From: Xenophilus arseniciresistens
Lineage (GTDB): Bacteria; Pseudomonadota; Gammaproteobacteria; Burkholderiales; Burkholderiaceae_C
Assembly (NCBI RefSeq): GCF_028023875.1
Contig: NZ_JAQIPB010000010.1
Location: 124,001-188,000 of the forward strand
Direction of reading: 5' to 3'
Length of the DNA stretch: 64,000 nucleotides
Part shown: positions 43,100-50,067 of the stretch, piece after piece
Layout of the letters: each line of letters starts with the position of its first letter
How positions within the stretch are numbered: position 1 is the stretch's first letter
Translations under genes and position numbers: made by a program
The notes under the pieces: model-generated
Databases searched by the model: none
What the model saw: only the letters and a program-made list of their open reading frames with translations
What the model was told of the DNA's origin: nothing

Positions 43100-43175
43100 G
43101 CGCCCGGCCGCCCGAAGGCACTGAGGCACCCCCTCGGGGGGCAGCGGACCTCGCGAAGCGGGGGAGCGTGGGGGT
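43100..43175. repeat. Comamonad-type intergenic repeat with hairpin
   Basis: This stretch between the thioesterase and IclR genes contains CACCCCCTCGGGGGGCAGCG, then GCGAAGC and GGGGGAGCGTGGGGG, which pair among themselves in several ways. Its wording resembles a repeat scattered between genes in Acidovorax and Variovorax relatives, as I recall; only one copy is in this window, so repetition cannot be shown here. Confidence 0.45.
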
Positions 43176-43184
43176 CGTCTCATC

Positions 43185-43982
43185 TCAATCCCTCCCGCTG
43201 ATGCGCTGCGAAAGCGCCTGCGCCTCGCGCTGCAGGTCCTTGGCCAGCGCCTGGATCTGGGTCTTGCTCAACTGGTCGGCCACGCCCACGGCCGTCAGCG
43301 CGTGGGTGATGCGCTGCGCGCCATCGAGGATCGGCACCGCCACCACGGCAATCCCGCTCATGTAGTTGCCCCGGTCGATGGCCACGCCGCGCTGCTGCAC
43401 GGTCTTGACCTCCTGCTGCCAGCTCTGGAAGTCGGGCGCATCGTCCCAGCGCAGGGCCTTGAAGGCGCGCGCCAGTTCGGCGTTGGACATGCCGCCGTAG
43501 GCCGCCACCAGGCGGCCGGTCGCGCTGGTCAGCGCGGGGAAGCGGCTGCCGACCTCGACGTACAGCCTGAAGGGCGCGCGCGAGCGCGCCAGCGCCAGCA
43601 CCACCAGGTCTTCGACGCCCGTCACCTTGATGCCGATGGTGGTGACGTTCCAGGTCTCCGACAGCCGGTCCAGCACCGGCTGCACCAGCGTGGTGAAGGG
43701 GTTGTTCTGCACCACGCTGTGCGCCAGCGCCAGCACGCCCACGTCCAGGCTGTAGCGCTTGGTGGCCGGGTCCACGCGGACCATGCCTTCCTCCACCAGC
43801 ACGCGAAGGATGTGCAGGCAGGTGCTGGTGACCAGCGCCAGCTCCTGCGAAATGGCCTTGAGCGTCAGCGCTTCCTTGTGCTGGCCCAGCAGCCGGAGGA
43901 TGGCCAGAGCGCGCGAGACGGCGGGAACGGGGCGGACGCGGGGGCCGGCGGCTGGCGAAGGGGCGGGTGCGTTGGAAGGCAT
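43185..43982 (-). CDS. IclR-family transcriptional regulator
   Basis: This regulator, about 265 residues from the ATG at 43982, has an N-terminal winged helix (SRALAILRLLGQHKEALTLK, then TCLHILRVLVEEGMV) and a C-terminal GAF-like effector domain with SATGRLVAAYGG and GNYMSGIAVVAVPIL. An ATG at 44072 would add a 30-residue non-family extension, and neither start has a strong ribosome site. It is divergent from the acid-CoA operon. A perfect palindrome between them is the likely operator. Confidence 0.88.
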   Translation of the reverse strand: MPSNAPAPSPAAGPRVRPVPAVSRALAILRLLGQHKEALTLKAISQELALVTSTCLHILRVLVEEGMVRVDPATKRYSLDVGVLALAHSVVQNNPFTTLVQPVLDRLSETWNVTTIGIKVTGVEDLVVLALARSRAPFRLYVEVGSRFPALTSATGRLVAAYGGMSNAELARAFKALRWDDAPDFQSWQQEVKTVQQRGVAIDRGNYMSGIAVVAVPILDGAQRITHALTAVGVADQLSKTQIQALAKDLQREAQALSQRISGRD

Positions 43983-44076
43983 GGCAGGGGTGCGCGATGG
44001 AGGCCAAGCATACGGCCCTTTGCCGGGCGGAAGCCGCCCGCCCAGCCAGGCGATGTGAGGGTGTTCGGTCATGATG

Positions 44077-44094
44077 AGTTGTCTATAGACAACT
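44077..44094. promoter_or_regulatory. Perfect 18-bp palindrome, candidate IclR operator
   Basis: AGTTGTCTATAGACAACT is fully symmetrical. It lies 76 bases before the ligase start and 95 bases before the IclR start. A TTGACA-like -35 follows 12 bases later (44106-44111), so bound protein would sit beside the operon promoter. IclR operators are palindromes of this size. Confidence 0.65.
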
Positions 44095-44105
44095 GATAGT
44101 CGTAT

Positions 44106-44134
44106 TTGACAATCTTAGGGCCGACGCGCAAAGT
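44106..44134 (+). promoter_or_regulatory. Possible promoter of acid-CoA operon
   Basis: TTGACA at 44106-44111 matches a sigma-70 -35 exactly. The best -10 at suitable spacing is weak (around CAAAGT at 44129), so activation by the adjacent regulator would be plausible. Confidence 0.35.
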
Positions 44135-44169
44135 CTGTCCATCGACGAAAACACGCAGAGACAGACGCC

Positions 44170-45735
44170 ATGACCCTTCTGACGGATCACACGAGCTACG
44201 CCGACGCGCAGGCCCTTTGCAGCCCGGCGCGGCTGTGGGAGCTGTTCGACGGCGATGCGCAGCAGATGAACATCGCGCACGAATGCATCGACCGGCATGC
44301 CGCTGCCGATGCCGGCCGCGATGCGGTGGTGCTGGTGCGCGCCGGGGGCGACGACGAGGTGCTGGGCTTCGGCCAGATCTCCGAAGCCTCGGCACGCCTG
44401 GCCCATTGGCTGGTGGCACAGGGCGTGCAGCCCGGCGATCGCGTGGCCGTGATGCTGGAGCCCTCGCTGGCCTTCTACGCCGCCATCTTTGGCGCGATGA
44501 AGATGGGGGCCATCGCGGTGCCGCTGTTCACGCTCTTCGGCCCCGACGGCATCCGGCTGCGCGTGCAGGACTGCAAGCCGCGCCTGCTGGTCACCAACGC
44601 CGAGAAGGCCGGCATGGTGCCCGCGGTCGAGGGCCTGCGGGTGGTGGTGGCCGACGATGCCTTCCTGGCGTCGCTGCAGGCCTATCCGGCGCAGTTCGCC
44701 ACGCAGACGCGGGCCGACGACCTCGCCATCTTCCAGTACACCTCGGGCACCACGCGCGAGCTGCCCGATGCGGTGAAGCACACGCACCGCGCCATCGTCA
44801 CGCTGATGCTGGCCGCGCTCTACGGCACCGGCGTGCGGCCCGGCGACCGCTTCATGTGCCCGTCCTCGCCGGCCTGGGGCCATGGCCTGTGGCACGGCAC
44901 GCTGGCGCCGCTGGCCCTGGGCGTGACCGTGGGCGCCTATGCCGGCAAGTTCAGCGGCGAACGGCTGCTGCAGGCCCTGGAGGCGCATCGCTTCAACAAC
45001 CTGTCGGCCGCGGCCACGCACTACCGGATGATGCGCAACTGCGGCGCCGCTCCCAGGCACCGCTACTTCCTGGACAAGCTCTCGTTCACCGGCGAGCCCA
45101 TCGACAGCGAGACGGCGGCCTTCGTCCAGGCCACCTTCGGGCATCAGGCCTGCAGCATGTACGGCACCACCGAGATCGGCGTGTGCCTGGTCAGCTACCC
45201 CGGCGCGCCGGATTTCCCGGTCAAGGCCGGCTCGCTGGGCAAGCCGGTGCCCGGCCTGCGCGTGGAGGTGCAGGACGCCCAGGGCCGGGCCTGCCCGCCC
45301 GACGTCACCGGCGAGCTCAAGCTCTGGCGCCGCGGCGAATGGGTGGCCACCAAGGACCTGGGCCGGGTCGATGCCGACGGCTACTTCTGGCACGGCGGCC
45401 GGGCCGACGACGTGATCATTTCCGCCGGCTGGACCATCGGCGCGGTGGAAGTGGAGGACGCGGTCCTCAAGCACCCCGACGTCAAGGAGGCGGCCGCCAT
45501 CGGCGTGCCCGATGCGCTGCGCGGGCTGGTCGTGAAGGCCTTCGTGGTGTCCGACCGGCCGGCCAGCGAGCTCTTCGTGCAGGAGATCCAGGACACCGTG
45601 CGCCTGCGCCTGAGCCAGCACGAGTACCCGCGCCAGGTGGCTTTCGTGGCCGAGCTGCCCAAGACGCCGGCCGGAAAGATCCACCGCAAGAAGCTGCGCG
45701 AGCAGGAGGCCGCAGGCGCTCCTGTCACCGCCTGA
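44170..45735 (+). CDS. AMP-forming acyl-CoA synthetase
   Basis: The 521-residue ANL-superfamily ligase would activate a carboxylic acid with ATP and CoA. Motifs are P-loop YTSGTTRELPDAVKHTH, A5 SMYGTTEIGVCL, A8 GRADDVIISAGWTIGAVEVED and the catalytic Lys in TPAGKIHRKKLRE. The P-loop is unusual: the GxPKG stretch of most ligases is RELPDAV. The closest feel is to acetyl/benzoate-type or medium-chain ligases. It is the first gene of the operon, followed by a hydratase, a CoA transferase and a Bug receptor. The acid is unknown. Confidence 0.9.
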   Translation: MTLLTDHTSYADAQALCSPARLWELFDGDAQQMNIAHECIDRHAAADAGRDAVVLVRAGGDDEVLGFGQISEASARLAHWLVAQGVQPGDRVAVMLEPSLAFYAAIFGAMKMGAIAVPLFTLFGPDGIRLRVQDCKPRLLVTNAEKAGMVPAVEGLRVVVADDAFLASLQAYPAQFATQTRADDLAIFQYTSGTTRELPDAVKHTHRAIVTLMLAALYGTGVRPGDRFMCPSSPAWGHGLWHGTLAPLALGVTVGAYAGKFSGERLLQALEAHRFNNLSAAATHYRMMRNCGAAPRHRYFLDKLSFTGEPIDSETAAFVQATFGHQACSMYGTTEIGVCLVSYPGAPDFPVKAGSLGKPVPGLRVEVQDAQGRACPPDVTGELKLWRRGEWVATKDLGRVDADGYFWHGGRADDVIISAGWTIGAVEVEDAVLKHPDVKEAAAIGVPDALRGLVVKAFVVSDRPASELFVQEIQDTVRLRLSQHEYPRQVAFVAELPKTPAGKIHRKKLREQEAAGAPVTA

Positions 45736-45780
45736 GCCCCCCCCTCATTGCCAGCACCTCATTCAACAGCAGGAGACAGC

Positions 45781-46920
45781 ATGTCCACGACCATCGAACG
45801 CAGCTTTCCCAAGATCACCGAGAACGGCCTGGACGAGCTGCGCCAGCGCATCGGCCAGAAGATCGGTGCCACCGCCGAGCCCTGGTGCTACGAGGCCACG
45901 CGCGACAACATCCGCCACTACGCACACGGCATCGGCGACGACAACCCGCTGTGGTGCGACCCGGACTATGCGGCCAAGACCCAGTACGGCGGCATCATCG
46001 CGCTGCCCAGCTTCCTGTTTGCCACCAGCCGCATCGTGTCGGGCTACGTGGGCGGGCTGCCCGGCGTGCACGCCATGTGGTCGGGCGCCGACTGGCAGTG
46101 GCACCAGCCCATCAAGCGCAACGACACGATCCAGACCGAGGCCTACCTGAAGGACCTCATCGAACACGAGACGCGCTTTGCTGGCCGCGCCGTGCAGCAG
46201 ATCTACCACGTCGACTTCTTCAACCAGCATGGCGACAAGGTGGCCGAGGCCGACAGCTGGTGCTTCCGCACCGAGCGCGACCATGCGCGCGAGCAGGGCA
46301 GCAAGTACAAGGAAGTGCGCGCGCGCGAGCCTCGCCGCTACTCGGTCGAGGAGATCCAGGAGGCGTACAAGCTCTACGCGCAGGAAGAAGTGCGCGGCAG
46401 CACGCCGCGGTACTGGGAAGACGTGAAGGAGGGCGAGTCCCTGCCCACCATGTTCAAGGGGCCGATGACCGTGACCGGCTTCATCGCCTACGCGCAGGGC
46501 TGGGGCGGCCTGTACATCCGCGCCAACAAGCTGGCCTGGAAGCTGATCGACGCGCATCCCGGCGTGGGCATCACCAACCGCTTCGGCATTCCCGACGTGC
46601 CTGAGCGCGTGCACTGGGAAGAGGACTTCGCGCTGGAGGTGGGCGCGCCCGGCGCCTACGACTACGGCCCGGAGCGCACCTCGTGGCTCACGCACCACCT
46701 GACCAACTGGATGGGCGACGCCGGCTTCCTGCGCAAGGCGCACTGCAAGATCCGGCGCCACAACCCCGAAGGCGACATGCTCTTCATCAAGGGGCACGTG
46801 GTGCGCAAGTTCGTCGAGAACGGCCGGCACCTGGTCGAGATCTCGCAGGAGGCGCACAACCAGGACGACGAGCTGTCGGTGCTCGGCTCCGGCGTGGTGG
46901 AGCTGCCCTCGCGCGGCTGA
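45781..46920 (+). CDS. MaoC-type double hot-dog hydratase/dehydratase
   Basis: The 379-residue protein has an N-terminal FAS1-like dehydratase domain (about residues 15-165) and a C-terminal MaoC hot-dog domain (about 185-365). The hydratase-2 style active-site stretch HYAHGIGDDNPLWCDPDYA, with Asp and the following His-family positions, is visible near residue 42. Such enzymes add or remove water on enoyl-CoA or hydroxyacyl-CoA. AGGAGACAGC precedes the ATG. It presumably acts on the CoA thioester made by the upstream ligase. Confidence 0.87.
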   Translation: MSTTIERSFPKITENGLDELRQRIGQKIGATAEPWCYEATRDNIRHYAHGIGDDNPLWCDPDYAAKTQYGGIIALPSFLFATSRIVSGYVGGLPGVHAMWSGADWQWHQPIKRNDTIQTEAYLKDLIEHETRFAGRAVQQIYHVDFFNQHGDKVAEADSWCFRTERDHAREQGSKYKEVRAREPRRYSVEEIQEAYKLYAQEEVRGSTPRYWEDVKEGESLPTMFKGPMTVTGFIAYAQGWGGLYIRANKLAWKLIDAHPGVGITNRFGIPDVPERVHWEEDFALEVGAPGAYDYGPERTSWLTHHLTNWMGDAGFLRKAHCKIRRHNPEGDMLFIKGHVVRKFVENGRHLVEISQEAHNQDDELSVLGSGVVELPSRG

Positions 46921-47028
46921 GCGACTCGCGCACCGGCGCGCCCGCGGGCTGCGCCGGGCTTGTTCATCGGGCACGGGCCGTCCCGCTGCAGCGCAGCGGG
47001 CTCGCGCCTGCCCTTCCAGAGGTCGGCC

Positions 47029-48243
47029 ATGCCACATTCTTCGCAGCCTCCCCGGGGCGCGCTTGCGGGCCTGCGCGTCATCGATCTGTCGCGCGTGCTG
47101 GCCGGACCGCTGTGCACGCAGATGCTCGCGGACCATGGCGCCCAGGTCATCAAGATCGAACCTCCGGGCGGCGACGAGACGCGCACGCTCGGGCCGCCCT
47201 TCGACGACGAGGGCGACGCCGCCTACTTCACGGCCGTGAACCGCGGCAAGCGCGGCATGGCCATGAACCTGTCGCAGCCCGAGGGGCGGCAGACCCTGCT
47301 GCAACTGCTCGAAGGCGCGGACGTGCTGGTGGAGAACTTCATCCCCGGCACCATGCGGCGCTGGGGCCTGGACTTCGAGCGCGACCTGCAGCCGCGCTTT
47401 GGACGGCTGATCTACTGCGCGATCTCCGGCTTCGGCGCCGACGGCCCGATGGGCGGCCTGCCGGGCTACGACGCCGTGCTGCAGGCCATGTGCGGCCTGA
47501 TGAGCGTCAATGGCGAGCCGGCCTCGGGGCCCACGCGGGTGGGCATTCCGGTGGTCGACCACCTGACCGGCTACAACGCGCTGACCGGCATCCTGCTGGC
47601 GCTGCACCACCGCGACCGCACGGGCGAAGGCCAGCGCGTGGAAGCGACGCTGTTCGACAGCGCGCTGAGCCTGCTGGTGCCGCACGCGGCCAACTGGATG
47701 TATTCGGGCCAGGCGCCCGAGCTGCTGGGCAGCGCGCATCCCAACATCGCGCCCTACGACCGCTTCGCCTGCCAGGACGGGGAGGTCTTCCTGGGCATCC
47801 TCAACGACCGCCAGTTCTCGCGCTTCTGTGCGCTGGTGGGCCTGCACGCGCTGCCCGAAGACGCGCGCTTCGCGACCAACGCCGCGCGCCTGCGGCACCG
47901 CGCGGTGCTGCGCGGCGAAATCGAGGCCGCGCTTGCGCACTGGCGGCGCGAAGCCATCTGCCATGAGCTGATGCGAAACGGCGTGCCGGTCGGCCCGGTC
48001 AACACCGTGCCCGAGGCCTTTGCGCAGGCCCATGCCGCGCACCGCGGCATGCAGGTGCAGGACGGCGGCTACCGCGGCATCGGACTGCCGGTGCGGCTGT
48101 CGGCCACGCCGGGCGCCGCCCGCGGCGCGCCGCCGCGCATGGGCGAGCACGCGCAAGCCATTCTTGAAGAAGCGGGCCTGGACGCGGCCGGCATCCAGCG
48201 GCTGCGGACACAGGGTGTGCTGTGTTCACGGGATGGACCCTGA
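47029..48243 (+). CDS. Class III (CaiB/BaiF) CoA transferase
   Basis: The 404-residue enzyme transfers CoA between acids. The N-terminal LAGLRVIDLSRVLAGPLCTQ, the CoA-binding VIKIEPPGGDETR and the catalytic Asp region YFTAVNRGKRGMAMNL, plus VLVENFIPGTM, are all family-typical. The ATG at 47029 has AGAGG before it; a GTG/TTG-type start at 46960 would add a non-conserved leader. It may recycle CoA from the product acid to a new substrate. It is followed by the Bug receptor gene. Confidence 0.92.
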   Translation: MPHSSQPPRGALAGLRVIDLSRVLAGPLCTQMLADHGAQVIKIEPPGGDETRTLGPPFDDEGDAAYFTAVNRGKRGMAMNLSQPEGRQTLLQLLEGADVLVENFIPGTMRRWGLDFERDLQPRFGRLIYCAISGFGADGPMGGLPGYDAVLQAMCGLMSVNGEPASGPTRVGIPVVDHLTGYNALTGILLALHHRDRTGEGQRVEATLFDSALSLLVPHAANWMYSGQAPELLGSAHPNIAPYDRFACQDGEVFLGILNDRQFSRFCALVGLHALPEDARFATNAARLRHRAVLRGEIEAALAHWRREAICHELMRNGVPVGPVNTVPEAFAQAHAAHRGMQVQDGGYRGIGLPVRLSATPGAARGAPPRMGEHAQAILEEAGLDAAGIQRLRTQGVLCSRDGP

Positions 48244-48290
48244 GGGCGAAGAACCCCGGGGCCATGAAACTACCAACAGGAGACATCACC

Positions 48291-49265
48291 ATGAAGTACT
48301 GGAAGCATCTCGCCCTTGCTGCGGCGCTGGTGTGGAGCGCCTCGGGCGGGTCCATCGCCGCCGCGCAGGCCTATCCCGCCAAGCCGGTGCGCATCATCGT
48401 GCCCTACCAGGCCGGCCAGGGCACCGACGTGGCCACGCGCTACCTCGCCGAACACCTGGCCCGCGCCATGGGGCAGCCGATGGTGATCGAGAACCGCGCC
48501 GGCGCGGGCGGCAACATCGGTGCCTCGGAGGCCGCACGCGCCGCGCCCGACGGCTACACGCTCGTGATGGGCACCAACGGCACGCACGTGCTGAACCCGT
48601 TCCTCTACGCCAGCATGCCCTTCGATGCCGAGAAGGACTTCGAGCCCGTCGCGCTGGTCAGCACCTTCCCGATGGTGGTGGTGGCGAACACGGCCAGTCC
48701 CTACAAGAGCGTGTCGGACCTGCTGGCCGATGCGAAGGCCAGGCCCGACACCGTGAACATGGCCTTGCCCAGCACCACGGCGCGGCTGGTGCTGGAGCTT
48801 TTGGGCCAGCAGGGCAAGGTGGCCATGCGCGGCGTGCCGTACAAGGGCTCCAGCACCTCGATGACCGATTTGATCGGCGGCCAGGTCATGGTGGGCATCG
48901 ACACCGCCAGCGCCGCGCGGCCCTTCATCGCCAACGGACGGCTCAAGGCACTGGGCGTCACCTCGCTGGGCAAATCGGCGCTGCTGCCCGAGGTGCAGCC
49001 CGTGGCCACCTTGCCGGGCATGGAGGGCTTCCAGGTGGTGGCGTGGAACGGGCTGTACGCGCCGCACGGCACGCCTGCGGCCGTGGTGCGCAGGCTCAAC
49101 GCCGAAGTGGCGAAGGTGCTGGCCCTGCCCGAGGTGCGGCAACGTCTTCTGGAGCTGGGCCACGAGGCCGCGGGCGGCCCGCCGGACGAACTGGCCGCCT
49201 TCGCGCGGGCCGAGCGCCACAAATGGGGCAGCCTCATCAAGACCGTTGGCCTGAAGGCGGAGTGA
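48291..49265 (+). CDS. Bug-family periplasmic carboxylate receptor
   Basis: The 324-residue protein has a Sec signal peptide (cleavage near AAAQA-YP, residue 27) and the Bug motifs RIIVPYQAGQGTDVATRYLA and VIENRAGAGGNIGASEAA. ACAGGAGACATCACC leads into the ATG. It is the last gene of the IclR-divergent operon, so its ligand is likely the acid that the ligase activates. No TctAB carrier is adjacent, so it must use a carrier encoded elsewhere, possibly the tctAB genes at 60912-62884. Confidence 0.92.
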   Translation: MKYWKHLALAAALVWSASGGSIAAAQAYPAKPVRIIVPYQAGQGTDVATRYLAEHLARAMGQPMVIENRAGAGGNIGASEAARAAPDGYTLVMGTNGTHVLNPFLYASMPFDAEKDFEPVALVSTFPMVVVANTASPYKSVSDLLADAKARPDTVNMALPSTTARLVLELLGQQGKVAMRGVPYKGSSTSMTDLIGGQVMVGIDTASAARPFIANGRLKALGVTSLGKSALLPEVQPVATLPGMEGFQVVAWNGLYAPHGTPAAVVRRLNAEVAKVLALPEVRQRLLELGHEAAGGPPDELAAFARAERHKWGSLIKTVGLKAE

Positions 49266-49310
49266 GCGCCGCGGCCCCTGCAAGGCGGCGCTGACCCGGC
49301 GCCTGCCCCG

Positions 49311-49721
49311 TCAGGCTCTGGCGGCCTTGCGCGCGCAGTCCGCGCAGCGGCCGTACAGCGTCAGCTCGTGTCCGTCCACCAGGAAGCCAGGCGGTGCCCA
49401 GCGCGCGAAGTCTTCGTGGCAGCCATGCACGTCGAACACGCGCTGGCAGCCGCGGCACTGGAAGTGATGATGGTGCCCATGGTGCGCCGACTCGAAGCGC
49501 GGCGCTTCGCCGGGCAGCTCCACGGCGCGGATCTCGCCGGCTTCCTGCAGCAGCTTGAGGTTGCGGTAGACCGTGGCAATGCCCATCTCGGCCACCTGGC
49601 GCTGAGCCAGCTCGAGGATCTCCTGCGGCAGCAGCGGCCGCTTGGCCGCATCGATGGCATGGCGGATGGCCGCGCGCTGGCGCGTGCCGCGCTGGAAGGT
49701 GCTGGGCGGGTCGATGGACAT
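49311..49721 (-). CDS. Fur-family metalloregulator (Zur/PerR-like)
   Basis: The 136-residue regulator has the Fur winged helix (LLPQEILELAQRQ, then IATVYRNLKLLQEAGEI), with the TVYRNL signature, and metal sites HHGHHHHFQCRGCQRVF and C-x2-C near the end (CADCARKA). Two CxxC pairs suggest a structural zinc site. The metal sensed (Zn or Fe) cannot be told from sequence. It is a single gene with the Bug gene convergent, 45 bases apart. Confidence 0.9.
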   Translation of the reverse strand: MSIDPPSTFQRGTRQRAAIRHAIDAAKRPLLPQEILELAQRQVAEMGIATVYRNLKLLQEAGEIRAVELPGEAPRFESAHHGHHHHFQCRGCQRVFDVHGCHEDFARWAPPGFLVDGHELTLYGRCADCARKAARA

Positions 49722-49795
49722 GCGCAGGACTATAGAAGAAGCGCCGCCGCCAGCGCGCCGCAGCGGCATGCGGCCTGATTCGAAAAGCCGATGAG

Positions 49796-49825
49796 TTGAT
49801 CCAATCTTTCGATTTCACGGATCAA
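49796..49825. promoter_or_regulatory. Inverted repeat in the 345-base gap before the DUF6351-like gene
   Basis: TTGATCC and GGATCAA are perfect 7-base arms with a 16-base spacer. The gap 49722-50067 otherwise holds no recognisable gene. The arms could be a regulator site for the divergent Fur-type gene or the lipoprotein gene. Confidence 0.3.
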
Positions 49826-50067
49826 GGGCCGCCCCCTAAATTCGCTCCCCGGAGACAACACGACAAGGCCGCGGACGCACAAGAACAGGTCCGCAGGCCC
49901 GATGGAACGCACAAGCCGGCCCCGCGCGCCGGCTGGGGTTCCCCTGCGTCCACGAAACGCATCGCGCTGTCTCTGCCAGAAGTCGGCGCCAGCCGCGGCG
50001 GCGATTGCCGCCCCAAGGCAAAGGCTGCCGACTCCCCTTCAAGAGCGAGAGAGAGCGAGGAGCAAGG

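Noticed and set aside
49796-49825. Fur/Zur box in the Fur-type regulator control region
   Set aside because: The inverted repeat TTGATCC/GGATCAA does not fit the AT-rich Fur or Zur consensus; listed only as an unassigned repeat.
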